Origin: Pseudomonas sp. RC10
Lineage (GTDB): Bacteria; Pseudomonadota; Gammaproteobacteria; Pseudomonadales; Pseudomonadaceae
DNA: 64,000 nucleotides
NCBI RefSeq assembly: GCF_038397775.1
Contig: NZ_CP151650.1
Span: 3,596,001 to 3,660,000 of the forward strand
Direction of reading: 5' to 3'
A model generated the notes under the pieces. That model did not search any database, was not told the DNA's origin, and saw nothing but the letters and a program-made list of their open reading frames with translations. Below are positions 44,392 to 53,281 of the stretch, piece after piece (position 1 is the stretch's first letter; each line of letters begins with the position of its first letter). Made by a program: the position numbers and the translations under genes.

Positions 44392-44478
44392 ATGAACGTT
44401 ATTCCCGCCCCCTGTTCATTCGTTGCCTTGCCGGATCGAAGTTCACCGGCCCTCCTCTTTGCGCCTGAGCCCGTTTGA
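44392..44478 (+). CDS. Possible 28-residue leader peptide upstream of rhmT
   Basis: ATG 44392 follows GAGGTG at 8 bases and an A-rich tract; the frame encodes MNVIPAPCSFVALPDRSSPA and eight more residues, then TGA at 44476. It ends 68 bases before rhmT. The good ribosome site and the position at the head of the operon suggest a translated leader. No similarity is recognised and it may be chance. Confidence 0.4.
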   Translation: MNVIPAPCSFVALPDRSSPALLFAPEPV

Positions 44479-44546
44479 GGAGCCTCCCCCCTCCTGTCAT
44501 TCGTTAAACATTACGCAGTCAAATAACTCCAAAAAAGGATACTGAC

Positions 44547-45845
44547 GTGACCACTCTTCCCGCGTCCTTGTTGCGCAAGGTCTCCTGGCGGCTGCTTCCG
44601 TTTCTGCTGCTGATGTACATCATGGCTTTCCTTGACCGCGCCAACGTTGGTTTTGCGAAGCAGGCATTTCAGGCCGACACCGGGATCGGTGATGCGGCGT
44701 TCGCGTTTGGCGCCGGTGTGTTTTTCGCGGGCTACGCGCTGCTCGAAGTGCCGAGCAACCTGATCATGCACAAGGTGGGCGCGCGCTTGTGGATGTGCCG
44801 AATCATGGTCACCTGGGGGCTGATTTCGGCGGCGATGGTCTTCGCTCACACTGAAACCAGCTTCTATGTGCTGCGATTTTTGCTAGGCGTCGCGGAGGCC
44901 GGATTCTTTCCCGGCGTGATCCTTTACCTCACCTACTGGTTCCCTGGCGCCGCGCGCGGCAAGGCCATGGGGTTCTTTTATTTCGGCGCGCCGCTGGCGT
45001 TCATCTTCGGCAGTCCGCTGTCCGGACTGCTGCTGGAGCTGGACGGCGTCCTGGGCAGCCATGGTTGGCAATGGCTGTTCGCCGTCGAGGGTTTGATGGC
45101 GACGGCCGTGGGCATCTGGGCGTATTTCTATCTGGACAACAGGCCTGCCGATGCGAAGTGGCTGACGGCCCAGGAGCGCCATCAGCTTCAGGCCGTGCTC
45201 GACGCCGAGGACAGCCAAAAGCAGTCTCATGGCAGCGTGCTCAAGGTGCTGTTTCAGCCTGCCGTCCTGTACCTGAGCCTGATCTATCTGCTGATTCAAG
45301 CCAGCGTCTACGGCGTGGTGTTTTACTTGCCGAGTCAGGTGGCAGGCCTGCTCGGCACCAAAGTCGGGCTGATGGTCGGTCTGGTCAGCGCCGTGCCCTG
45401 GCTGTGCGCCTTGCTCGCGGCGTGGAAGATACCGGCCATTGCCGACCGAACGGGTCAGCGCCGCACCGTGGCCGCCTTGACCCTGGTGGTTTCGGGGCTA
45501 GGCATCGCGGCGTCCGTCTCTTTTGCCAGTCCGTTGCTGGGCATTTTGGCCCTGTGTTTTGCGGCTTCGGGCTTCATTGCCGTGCAACCGGTGTTCTGGA
45601 CGTTTCCCGGCAGCTTCCTCGCCGGCTCTGCCGCCGCCGGCGCCATTGCGCTAATCAACTCCTTTGGCGCTGTGGGCGGTTTCATTGCTCCCATCCTGAA
45701 AAACTGGGCGGAAGGCGCATTCCACTCACCGGCGGCCGGGCTCTACCTGCTGGCGGTCACGACCCTGATCTCCGCCGCGCTGGTGATGGGCATTCGTCCT
45801 CCTCGCGCGACCCGTTCTCACAAGCAACCCACCTTCCAGATCTGA
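44547..45845 (+). CDS. rhmT: MFS transporter, probable L-rhamnonate permease (anion:cation symporter family)
   Basis: 432 residues, about 12 membrane segments, ACS-type marks [12 protein letters not shown] (helix 1 end) and [20 protein letters not shown]. Starts with GTG at 44547; AAGGAT is 6 bases upstream. It is first of four genes matching the E. coli rhamnonate set, where the MFS gene yfaV/rhmT lies beside rhmD and rhmA. Substrate by context only. Confidence 0.82.
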   Translation: MTTLPASLLRKVSWRLLPFLLLMYIMAFLDRANVGFAKQAFQADTGIGDAAFAFGAGVFFAGYALLEVPSNLIMHKVGARLWMCRIMVTWGLISAAMVFAHTETSFYVLRFLLGVAEAGFFPGVILYLTYWFPGAARGKAMGFFYFGAPLAFIFGSPLSGLLLELDGVLGSHGWQWLFAVEGLMATAVGIWAYFYLDNRPADAKWLTAQERHQLQAVLDAEDSQKQSHGSVLKVLFQPAVLYLSLIYLLIQASVYGVVFYLPSQVAGLLGTKVGLMVGLVSAVPWLCALLAAWKIPAIADRTGQRRTVAALTLVVSGLGIAASVSFASPLLGILALCFAASGFIAVQPVFWTFPGSFLAGSAAAGAIALINSFGAVGGFIAPILKNWAEGAFHSPAAGLYLLAVTTLISAALVMGIRPPRATRSHKQPTFQI

Positions 45846-45861
45846 TTCCAAGGAACGCATT

Positions 45862-47046
45862 ATGGCCACTCCAACCATCAAACATGTTCGTGCCTTTGTC
45901 CTTCGCGGGGGCGGCGCCGACTACCATGATCAAGGCGACGGTCACTGGATCGACGATCACATTGCCACGCCCATGAGCAAGTACCCCGAGTACCGCCAAA
46001 GCCGCCGCAGTTTCGGCATCAACGTCCTCGGCACCCTGGTGGTGGAGGTCGAGGATTCCGAAGGCAACGTCGGTTTTGCGGTGACCACTGGCGGTGAGCC
46101 AGCCGCCTATATCGTCGAGAAACACTTGGCTCGCTTCGTCGAGGGCGCCAAGGTCACGGACATCGAGCGGATCTGGGACCAGATGTATTTCTCGTCCCAG
46201 TATTACGGCCGCAAAGGCCTGGTCATCAACACGATTTCCGGCATCGATCTGGCGCTCTGGGACTTGTTGGGGAAAGTGCGCAAGGAACCCGTGCACCAGT
46301 TGCTGGGCGGCGCGGTCCGGGACGAATTGCAGTTCTATGCCACCGGCGCCCGTCCGGACCTCGCGCAGAAAATGGGTTTCATCGGCGGCAAGTTGCCGCT
46401 CCACCACGGTCCGGCCGAAGGTGAGGAAGGTCTGCGCAAGAATCTGGAAGCGCTGGCGGTGATGCGTGAGCGCGTCGGCAAAGACTTCTGGCTGATGCTC
46501 GATTGCTGGATGAGCCTGGACCTGAACTACGCCACCAAACTGGCTCACGGCGCTCAAGAGTTTGGCTTGAAATGGATCGAGGAGGCGCTGTCCCCTGACG
46601 ATTATTGGGGGTATGCCGCGCTCAAAAAAGCGGTCCCGCCGGGCATGCTGGTGACCACGGGCGAACACGAAGCGACACGCTGGGGCTTCCGCATGCTCTT
46701 GGAAATGGGCTGTTGCGACATTATCCAGCCGGACGTCGGCTGGTGCGGCGGGATCACCGAGCTGATCAAGATTTCCGCGTTGGCCGATGCCCACAGCGCC
46801 ATGGTCGTGCCCCACGGCTCTTCGGTGTACAGCTACCATTTTGTTGCAACCCGCACCAACAGTCCGTTCGCGGAGTTTCTGATGATGGCGCCCAAAGCCG
46901 ATCAGGTGGTGCCGATGTTTCACCCACAGTTGTTGGGCGAGCCGGTTCCGGAAAACGGTCGCATGCGCCTGTCCAGACTGGATCAGCCGGGGTTTGGTGT
47001 CACGTTGAATCCCGAGTGCGCGTTGCATCGCCCATACCAGCACTGA
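45862..47046 (+). CDS. rhmD: L-rhamnonate dehydratase
   Basis: 394 residues of the enolase superfamily, closely following E. coli RhmD: [50 protein letters not shown]. The metal ligands are D in MLDCWMS, E in KWIEEALSP and E in [11 protein letters not shown]; the catalytic His is in [12 protein letters not shown]. It removes water from L-rhamnonate to give 2-keto-3-deoxy-L-rhamnonate in the cytoplasm. AAGGAA precedes the start; 16 bases after rhmT. Confidence 0.95.
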   Translation: MATPTIKHVRAFVLRGGGADYHDQGDGHWIDDHIATPMSKYPEYRQSRRSFGINVLGTLVVEVEDSEGNVGFAVTTGGEPAAYIVEKHLARFVEGAKVTDIERIWDQMYFSSQYYGRKGLVINTISGIDLALWDLLGKVRKEPVHQLLGGAVRDELQFYATGARPDLAQKMGFIGGKLPLHHGPAEGEEGLRKNLEALAVMRERVGKDFWLMLDCWMSLDLNYATKLAHGAQEFGLKWIEEALSPDDYWGYAALKKAVPPGMLVTTGEHEATRWGFRMLLEMGCCDIIQPDVGWCGGITELIKISALADAHSAMVVPHGSSVYSYHFVATRTNSPFAEFLMMAPKADQVVPMFHPQLLGEPVPENGRMRLSRLDQPGFGVTLNPECALHRPYQH

Positions 47047-47068
47047 TTAAGCTCGACAGGAGTTCGAC

Positions 47069-47866
47069 ATGAAAATGCCGCGTAACGCATTCAAAGCCGG
47101 ACTGGCCAAAGGTGAACCGCAATACGGGATATGGGCCGGATTTGCGACGGGCTACGCTGCGGAAATCACCGCAGGTTTTGGCTACGACTGGATGCTCATC
47201 GACGGAGAGCACGCCCCCAATACCGTGCCGTCCATCCTGGCACAACTCCAGGCGGTTGCGCCCTACTCCACTGCGCCCATCGTTCGTGCCGTGGGCCATG
47301 ATCCGGTGCTGATCAAACAGCTGCTGGATGTCGGCACCCAGTCGTTGATGATCCCCATGGTCGAGACGGCCGAACAGGCCCGCGCCCTGGTTCAGGCCAC
47401 CCGCTATCCACCCCATGGTATTCGCGGCGTCGGCGGCGGCCTCACCCGGGCCACGCGTTGGGACGGTGTACCGGAGTACATCAATACCGCCCATGAAGAA
47501 CTCTGTCTGATCGTGCAGATCGAGTCCCGCGCAGGCGTCGACAATGTGGCGGAGATCGCCGCTGTTGAGGGCGTCGATGCGATTTTTATTGGCCCGGCGG
47601 ACCTTTCTACGGGCCTGGGACACATTGGCAATCCATCACACCCGGACGTGCAGGAGAAGATTCGCCGTGCCATTGACGCAACGCTTGCGGCCGGCAAGGT
47701 CTGTGGAATTCTCGCACCCGCTGAAGAAGACGCACGCCGCTACCAACAATGGGGTTGTCAGTTCATTGCGGTGGCCATCGACATCAGCCTGATGCGTCAG
47801 GCGGCGCTCAGCAACCTGGCGCGCTACCGCAACACTGAACAACACGCTGCATCCAAAACCTATTGA
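47069..47866 (+). CDS. rhmA: 2-keto-3-deoxy-L-rhamnonate aldolase (HpcH/HpaI family)
   Basis: 265 residues, HpaI-type class II pyruvate aldolase: [26 protein letters not shown] (active-site Arg region), LIVQIESRAGVDN and [12 protein letters not shown], with metal-binding Glu and Asp in the last two. RhmA (E. coli YfaU) splits 2-keto-3-deoxy-L-rhamnonate into pyruvate and L-lactaldehyde. Assignment as RhmA rather than HpaI rests on its place between rhmD and aldA; a true HpaI-like gene is at 55092. CAGGAG precedes the start. Confidence 0.9.
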   Translation: MKMPRNAFKAGLAKGEPQYGIWAGFATGYAAEITAGFGYDWMLIDGEHAPNTVPSILAQLQAVAPYSTAPIVRAVGHDPVLIKQLLDVGTQSLMIPMVETAEQARALVQATRYPPHGIRGVGGGLTRATRWDGVPEYINTAHEELCLIVQIESRAGVDNVAEIAAVEGVDAIFIGPADLSTGLGHIGNPSHPDVQEKIRRAIDATLAAGKVCGILAPAEEDARRYQQWGCQFIAVAIDISLMRQAALSNLARYRNTEQHAASKTY

Positions 47867-47884
47867 TTGGAAAGGAGCCCGACC

Positions 47885-49318
47885 ATGACGTCAGTACCTG
47901 TGTACGAGAACTACATCAACGGTGAGTTCGTCCCCGGCACCGAGCATTTTGATGTGCTTAATCCTGCCACCGGTGCGCTGCTGGCCAAAGTGCCTGCCTC
48001 GAATGCCGATCACGTCGACCAGGCGCTGTCTGCCGCCCGTTCGGCACAACGGGACTGGGCTCGCAAGCCCGCCAACGAAAGGGCTGGCCACCTGCGTAGC
48101 ATTGCGAAAAAACTGCGTGAAAACGTGCCCCATCTGGCCCGCACCATCACGCTGGAACAGGGCAAAACGTATGGTCTGGCGGAGGTCGAGGTCAATTTTA
48201 CCGCCGACTATCTCGACTACATGGCCGAATGGGCGCGTCGCATCGAAGGCGAGATCATCACCAGCGACCGGCCGGGCGAGAACATCTTCATGTTTCGCAA
48301 ACCGCTGGGCGTCGTCGCGGGCATCCTGCCGTGGAATTTCCCCTTCTTTTTGATTGCCCGCAAAATGGCCCCGGCGCTGGTCACCGGCAACACCATCGTG
48401 ATCAAGCCCAGCGAGGAAACCCCCAACAACTGCTTCGAGTTTGCCCGGTTGGTGGCTGAAACAGACCTGCCGCCAGGCGTGTTCAACGTGGTATGCGGTG
48501 ACGGCCGCGTTGGGGCTGCACTGACGGCGAACCCACGTGTCGACATGATCAGCTTCACCGGAAGTGTTGAAACCGGTGCGCGGATCATGAGTGCCGCCGC
48601 GCCAAACATCACCAAACTCAATCTGGAGCTAGGGGGAAAGGCGCCGGCCATCGTGCTTGCCGATGCGGACATAGCGCTGGCGGTGAAGGCGATCCGCGAC
48701 TCGCGCATTATCAACACGGGCCAGGTGTGCAACTGCGCTGAACGGGTTTACGTCGAGCGCCAAGTGGCGGACGAATTCATTGAAAAAATAAGCGCTGCCA
48801 TGTCCGCCACTCGCTACGGCGACCCATTGGCCGACACCACCGTGGAGATGGGGCCGCTGATCAATCGTCAGGGGCTGGACAGCGTGGCGGCCAAGGTCAA
48901 GAAAGCCCAAGAGCAAGGGGCGTCGCTGGTGACCGGAGGCAAGGTCGCGGACCTTGGGCAGGGATTCCACTTCCAACCGACCGTGCTGACCGGCTGCCGC
49001 GCCGAGATGGAGATCATGCGCAAAGAGATCTTTGGGCCGGTGCTGCCGATTCAAATCGTCGATGATCTGGATGAAGCGATCGCCATGGCCAACGACTGTG
49101 AATACGGGCTGACCTCTTCCCTCTACACACGAGACCTGGGCAAGGCCATGTACGCCATGCGGGAAATCGATTTCGGCGAAACCTACATCAATCGTGAAAA
49201 CTTCGAGGCGATGCAAGGCTTCCATGCCGGGGTCCGCAAGTCGGGTGTGGGTGGGGCTGACGGCAAGCATGGCCTCTATGAGTACACGCATACCCACGTC
49301 GTCTACCTGCAAGCCTGA
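47885..49318 (+). CDS. aldA: Lactaldehyde dehydrogenase
   Basis: 477 residues against 479 in E. coli AldA, with the same distinctive stretches: AEVEVNFTADYLDYMAEWAR, EGEIITSDRPGENI, NTGQVCNCAERVYV and NRENFEAMQGFHAG. The catalytic Glu is in LELGGKAP and the Cys in GQVCN. It oxidises L-lactaldehyde to L-lactate with NAD, completing the rhamnonate pathway in this operon. Start ATG 47885 has AAGGAG 7 bases upstream. Confidence 0.93.
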   Translation: MTSVPVYENYINGEFVPGTEHFDVLNPATGALLAKVPASNADHVDQALSAARSAQRDWARKPANERAGHLRSIAKKLRENVPHLARTITLEQGKTYGLAEVEVNFTADYLDYMAEWARRIEGEIITSDRPGENIFMFRKPLGVVAGILPWNFPFFLIARKMAPALVTGNTIVIKPSEETPNNCFEFARLVAETDLPPGVFNVVCGDGRVGAALTANPRVDMISFTGSVETGARIMSAAAPNITKLNLELGGKAPAIVLADADIALAVKAIRDSRIINTGQVCNCAERVYVERQVADEFIEKISAAMSATRYGDPLADTTVEMGPLINRQGLDSVAAKVKKAQEQGASLVTGGKVADLGQGFHFQPTVLTGCRAEMEIMRKEIFGPVLPIQIVDDLDEAIAMANDCEYGLTSSLYTRDLGKAMYAMREIDFGETYINRENFEAMQGFHAGVRKSGVGGADGKHGLYEYTHTHVVYLQA

Positions 49319-49324
49319 TCCGCT

Positions 49325-49357
49325 GAGGGGCATTTCTGCGCGAGCGTGATGCCCCTC
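49325..49357. terminator. Hairpin after aldA, possible terminator
   Basis: GAGGGGCAT (49325-49333) pairs with ATGCCCCTC (49349-49357) around a 15-base loop, 7 bases after the aldA stop. There is no T-run, so it may be an mRNA-stabilising stem or a weak terminator for the two convergent operons. Confidence 0.45.
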
Positions 49358-49428
49358 CTCGTCCTTTCCCTAGCGCTGTGTCAGCGCATCCCGTCCCTTG
49401 ACCAAACTCCCCGGTCCGGAGCGTTTGG

Positions 49429-50736
49429 TTACCGATTCACCTGCTGCTTCGACAACGACAGGCACACCCCGGCGGCCAGCACCAGCGCAGCGGCGATGAC
49501 GTAAAGCGCATAGTCGGTGGAGGACGTTGCATCCTTGACCCAGCCGATCATGTACGGGCTGGCGAAACCCGCGAGGTTGCCGATGGAGTTGATCATCGCG
49601 ATTCCGGCAGCGGCAGCGGCGCCGTTGAGAAACGCAGGCGGCAGGCACCAGAACTGACTCATGCCGCTCATGACGCCCATCGCGCCAATGGCCAGCGACA
49701 TCGTCAACAGCACCGGGTTTGCGCCGGCCCAGGTGGCGAGCACCAGTCCGAAAGCGCCGACCAGCGCCGGAATCGCGGCATGCCAGCGACGTTCGCGGTG
49801 CAGGTCAGAACGACGACCGATCATGATCATGGCGATGGCCGCACAGGCGTAGGGGATGGTGGTGATGATCGAAACCGTCGCCGCACTTTGAATGCCCGCG
49901 CCTTTGATCAGCGAAGGCAGCCAGAACGTGATCCCGTTAAGGCCCATCATCAGCCCAAAATACCCCAGGCTCAGCAGCCAGACCATTTTGTTTTTGAAGG
50001 CGCCGAACGCCGAGTGATCATCGGATTGCGTGGCCTCGGCCGCAAGGTTCTGTTGCAGCGTGCGCTTCTCGTCCTGAGTCAGCCATTTCGCATCGTCGAT
50101 CTTGTCCTGAAGGTAAAACAGCACGGCAATCCCGGCCAGCACCGAGGGAATCGCTTCCAGAAAGAACAACCACTGCCAGGCCGAATGCCCATGCCAGCCT
50201 TGGGTCGTTGACATGATCAGCCCGGACAGCGGCCCGCCAATCACACCCGCCATGGGAATCCCGGTGAGAAACATGGCCGTGATTTTTCCGCGCCGGGAAG
50301 ACGGGAACCAGTACGTCAGGTACAGCAAGATGCCCGGTACGAACCCGGCCTCGGCCACGCCGAGCAGGAAACGCAGCACATAGAACATCATCGGCGTCGT
50401 CACGAACACCATGCAGGCGGAAATGATGCCCCAGGTGATCATGATCCGGGCGATCCATCGGCGGGCTCCGACCTTGTGCAGCAGGATGTTGCTGGGGACT
50501 TCGAACAGGAAATACCCCAGAAAAAACACCCCGGCGCCAAAGCCGTAAATGGTTTCACTGAACCCCAGATCATCGAGCATCTGGAGTTTCGCGAACCCGA
50601 CGTTGACCCGATCCAGGTAGGCGAACACGTAACACATGAAAAGGAACGGCAGGAGCCTGAGGGTCAGGCGCCCATAGAGTCGGTCGTGCGTGCGCGTTTC
50701 GCCGGTCGCGAAAACGGCGGGGGCTGCTTCGGCCAT
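49429..50736 (-). CDS. MFS transporter, anion:cation symporter family
   Basis: 435 residues, about 12 membrane segments, with the ACS marks YLDRVNVGFAKLQ and [20 protein letters not shown]. It follows a class II aldolase gene in the same direction 46 bases away; the pair should take up and cleave one hydroxy-acid-type substrate. Start at 50736 (MAEAAPAVF) has GGGAG 8 bases upstream, and AACAATAA lies just before that. Confidence 0.9.
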   Translation of the reverse strand: MAEAAPAVFATGETRTHDRLYGRLTLRLLPFLFMCYVFAYLDRVNVGFAKLQMLDDLGFSETIYGFGAGVFFLGYFLFEVPSNILLHKVGARRWIARIMITWGIISACMVFVTTPMMFYVLRFLLGVAEAGFVPGILLYLTYWFPSSRRGKITAMFLTGIPMAGVIGGPLSGLIMSTTQGWHGHSAWQWLFFLEAIPSVLAGIAVLFYLQDKIDDAKWLTQDEKRTLQQNLAAEATQSDDHSAFGAFKNKMVWLLSLGYFGLMMGLNGITFWLPSLIKGAGIQSAATVSIITTIPYACAAIAMIMIGRRSDLHRERRWHAAIPALVGAFGLVLATWAGANPVLLTMSLAIGAMGVMSGMSQFWCLPPAFLNGAAAAAGIAMINSIGNLAGFASPYMIGWVKDATSSTDYALYVIAAALVLAAGVCLSLSKQQVNR

Positions 50737-50751
50737 CGGTCTATCTCCCAC

Positions 50752-50759
50752 TTATTGTT
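50752..50759 (-). promoter_or_regulatory. Candidate Crc/Hfq site at the MFS ribosome site
   Basis: AACAATAA on the minus strand, directly before the GTGGGAG ribosome site of the transporter at 50736. It fits AAnAAnAA. Confidence 0.55.
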
Positions 50760-50782
50760 ATTGTCAGGACGGGGATGCGGGT

Positions 50783-51625
50783 TCAGTCGAACATGTCCGG
50801 CTGGGTCTCGACGAGGTCGCTCCACAGGGTCTGGAAATGCAGCCAGCCGATGTATTCGCTGCCCACATGCTCGCGGCTGTAACGCGCACGCTCTTCAGTC
50901 ACCAGTTTTGGCGTCGCCCCAGTGGCCTCGATCAGCAGCTGCTGCTGGCAGCAACGCTCCAGCGCGATGAACCAGAACGCCGCCGAATCGATGCTGTGGC
51001 GGCTGGCCGTGAGCAGGCCGTGATTCTGGTGAATGGCGGCTTTCACCCCGGCAAACGCGTTGGCGACCTTGTTGCCGCCCTGCACTTCCACGGCCACTTT
51101 CCCTGCTTCATCGCTGATCACCACGTGGTCCTCGAAGAAGGCGCAGGCGTCCTGGGAAATGGGCAGCAGAGGCTTGGCCAGAGACGCGAACGCCGTGCCA
51201 TAGACGGTGTGCGCGTGGCACATGGCGACGATGTCCTGATGCTGCTCGTGCACCGCCGCGTGCAACACGAACCCGGCGCGGTTGATCGCGTAGCTGCCCT
51301 CGACCACATTCCCGTGGTGGTCGGCGCAGATCAGGTTCGACACCTTGACCTTGTTGAAATGCACGGCCATCGGGTTGGTCCAGTACAGGTGCGCATGCTC
51401 AGGATCGCGGACCGTCAGGTGACCGGCGAAGCCGTAATCCAGGCCATGAATCGCAAAGGCACGGCAGGCGGCGACCAGGCGTTCCTTGAGGTGCTGGCGC
51501 TGTTCCGCGTGGCTGGAAAATACGGGAAGCTCGGGAAACGTCAGCCCTGCCTGATCAGGCTGATAGATCGAGACTTTTTCGGGCTTTTGAACTGCTTTCA
51601 ACGGCAAATCCAAGACTTCAGACAT
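50783..51625 (-). CDS. Class II aldolase/adducin family protein
   Basis: 280 residues. Zinc ligands lie in AMCHAHTVYG (H-x-H) and in HQNHGLLTA; the substrate loop is DYGFAGHLTVRDPEH. The pattern is closer to the adducin-like aldolase/decarboxylase group than to the protein at 41356. ATG 51625 is chosen over a GTG at 51634 because GAGG is 9 bases before it. First gene of a two-gene unit with the MFS transporter; a LysR gene is divergent. Confidence 0.9.
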   Translation of the reverse strand: MSEVLDLPLKAVQKPEKVSIYQPDQAGLTFPELPVFSSHAEQRQHLKERLVAACRAFAIHGLDYGFAGHLTVRDPEHAHLYWTNPMAVHFNKVKVSNLICADHHGNVVEGSYAINRAGFVLHAAVHEQHQDIVAMCHAHTVYGTAFASLAKPLLPISQDACAFFEDHVVISDEAGKVAVEVQGGNKVANAFAGVKAAIHQNHGLLTASRHSIDSAAFWFIALERCCQQQLLIEATGATPKLVTEERARYSREHVGSEYIGWLHFQTLWSDLVETQPDMFD

Positions 51626-51639
51626 ATCAGGCACCTCAT

Positions 51640-51647
51640 TTATTGTT
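51640..51647 (-). promoter_or_regulatory. Candidate Crc/Hfq site at the aldolase ribosome site
   Basis: AACAATAA on the minus strand just upstream of GAGG, the ribosome site of the class II aldolase at 51625. It fits AAnAAnAA. Confidence 0.55.
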
Positions 51648-51741
51648 AGGGAGATTGCGCGGCAGCGTTCGCTTCAGGCGTAAAGGAAGCGTCGCGCTTG
51701 AGGGCCATGATCGGCACGCGGAGCATCCTTGACAAACGATG

Positions 51742-51772
51742 TCTATGCATAGAAGCATGAACACCATTCATG
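51742..51772. promoter_or_regulatory. Candidate LysR operator: two palindromes
   Basis: TCTATGCATAGA (51742-51753) is a perfect 12-base palindrome. CATGAA-N5-TTCATG (51756-51772) follows two bases later. Both lie in the 174-base gap between the divergent aldolase and LysR genes, 28-58 bases before the LysR start. Confidence 0.6.
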
Positions 51773-51799
51773 GATTAACGATTTAACGGGACATAACTG

Positions 51800-52684
51800 A
51801 TGCGACGCATCCCCAATTTTGTGCTGTTGCGCGCCTTTGAAGCCGCCGCCCGGCTGGAAAGCTTCACCCAGGCGGGAGAAGAGCTTCATCGTTCACAATC
51901 CGCGATCAGCCATCAGGTCAAAGAGCTGGAGGAATACTTCGGCCGTCCGCTGTTCTACCGTCGAAACCGACGTGTCGAACTGACCGCCGAAGGGAAGCGT
52001 TTCTACGACAGCCTGGAGCGGGTTTTCGACGTGCTCGAAGCGGCCTGCCAGGACGTCTCGCTGGAGCGCGGCGCACAAGTCCTCGCACTGCATTGCGCCC
52101 CCAGTCTGGCGGCAAAATGGCTGGGGCCGCGCCTGCCGGAGTTCACGCAGCAACACCCGGACATCACCATTCGCTTGTCCACGGGCGCCGAACCCATCGA
52201 CCTGATTCAGATGCGCGAGATAGACCTCACCATTTCGTACAAGACGGCCGTCAGCCGGTCTGGCATCGTGGTGCAGCCGATGGGTGTCGAGCGGATCATC
52301 CCGATGGTGGCGCCATCTTCCTTGCGGGCCGACCTTTCGGCCCGGGAATTGGCGACCCGCCTGACCCTGATCGATTCGCAACTGAGCCGCGTGACGTGGA
52401 AAGACTGGTTCAAGCTCAACGGGCTGACCTTTCCGGATCGGCCAAGGCAGTCGTTCGACCGGGGCGCCCTGGCCATTTCCGCCGCCGTCGACGGCATGGG
52501 GATTGCGTTGGAAACCGTGCGACTGGCCGAACGCGAGTTGGCCAGCGGCGCCTTGATCGAGCTGGGCGCGGGGCAGTTCAAGGCCATCGAGTGCGAAACG
52601 CACTTTCTGTCCTGCCGCACGAGTGAGCGCAATCTCGAAAAAATAAAGCTGTTCTCCCACTGGCTGTTCAGCAAGATCCACTAG
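51800..52684 (+). CDS. LysR family transcriptional regulator (GcvA-like)
   Basis: 294 residues. Helix-turn-helix ESFTQAGEELHRSQSAISHQ and a GcvA-type effector domain (SLAAKWLGPRLPEF). It is divergent from the class II aldolase/MFS pair, whose expression it most likely controls, with two palindromes between them. Confidence 0.92.
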   Translation: MRRIPNFVLLRAFEAAARLESFTQAGEELHRSQSAISHQVKELEEYFGRPLFYRRNRRVELTAEGKRFYDSLERVFDVLEAACQDVSLERGAQVLALHCAPSLAAKWLGPRLPEFTQQHPDITIRLSTGAEPIDLIQMREIDLTISYKTAVSRSGIVVQPMGVERIIPMVAPSSLRADLSARELATRLTLIDSQLSRVTWKDWFKLNGLTFPDRPRQSFDRGALAISAAVDGMGIALETVRLAERELASGALIELGAGQFKAIECETHFLSCRTSERNLEKIKLFSHWLFSKIH

Positions 52685-52758
52685 GCCATAGGAAAAGAGG
52701 CATGCCCTCCTCCCCAGTCGCCTGGGGGGGCACGGTTCTGAACGTCGGCATGTTCGGG

Positions 52759-53148
52759 TCAGAGCTCTCCCGTCAGAAACTGGGCGCGGCCATGCCCGAA
52801 GCTCCAGTCTGCATCCGAGTTGGTGACGATGGACACCATCAGGTCGGACGGCTCGATGCCGCAACGCTCTTTGAGCAACTGAGCCAACAATTGGTAGAAC
52901 CTGGTTTTCGACTCCTCGGTACGGGGTCGGCTCACCGCCCTGATGACCACCACGTTGTGGGTCCGTGGGATATCCAGCCCCGTGTCCTCGACGATCAATC
53001 GCCCCGGACGCCGTTCGTTGACGATCTGGTAACGATCGCGCTCAGGCACCTGGAACGCGTCGACCATGGCGCGGTGCACGGTATCCAGAAGGGTTTGAAG
53101 CTGCTCATCCGAGCGGCCTTCAATCAGGTCAATCGTGATCAGTGGCAT
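52759..53148 (-). CDS. Tautomerase family protein (4-oxalocrotonate tautomerase-like)
   Basis: 129 residues starting MPLITIDLIEGRS, so the mature protein has the catalytic N-terminal proline of the family. It is about twice the length of classic 4-oxalocrotonate tautomerase, as in the fused-subunit/MSAD-like groups. GAGG lies 8 bases before the start, which supports 53148 over a frame extending to 53352. It is divergent from a LysR gene. Substrate unknown; enol-keto isomerisation or dehalogenation are possible. Confidence 0.88.
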   Translation of the reverse strand: MPLITIDLIEGRSDEQLQTLLDTVHRAMVDAFQVPERDRYQIVNERRPGRLIVEDTGLDIPRTHNVVVIRAVSRPRTEESKTRFYQLLAQLLKERCGIEPSDLMVSIVTNSDADWSFGHGRAQFLTGEL

Positions 53149-53220
53149 GACAGTTACCTCGACAGTGACTAAGGGGTGTGCCCGGTCTTGGCCAGGCGAT
53201 AAAGCGACGATAGCCCTTTG

Positions 53221-53276
53221 TATTGTTCTGGACGAGATGGGATTATTGAATTCATTGTTTCCTGTAGAGAACAATA
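53221..53276. repeat. Long-spaced inverted repeat in a divergent promoter
   Basis: TATTGTTCT (53221-53229) and its reverse complement AGAACAATA (53268-53276) enclose 38 bases, with the palindrome TGAATTCA near the centre (53247-53254). The right arm ends 5 bases before the LysR start codon at 53282. A candidate regulator binding region for the tautomerase/LysR pair. Confidence 0.5.
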
Positions 53277-53281
53277 GAATC

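Noticed and set aside
53135..53281. 49-codon N-terminal extension of the LysR gene
   Set aside because: Overlaps the tautomerase coding sequence and precedes the conserved LysR start; no similarity in the extension.
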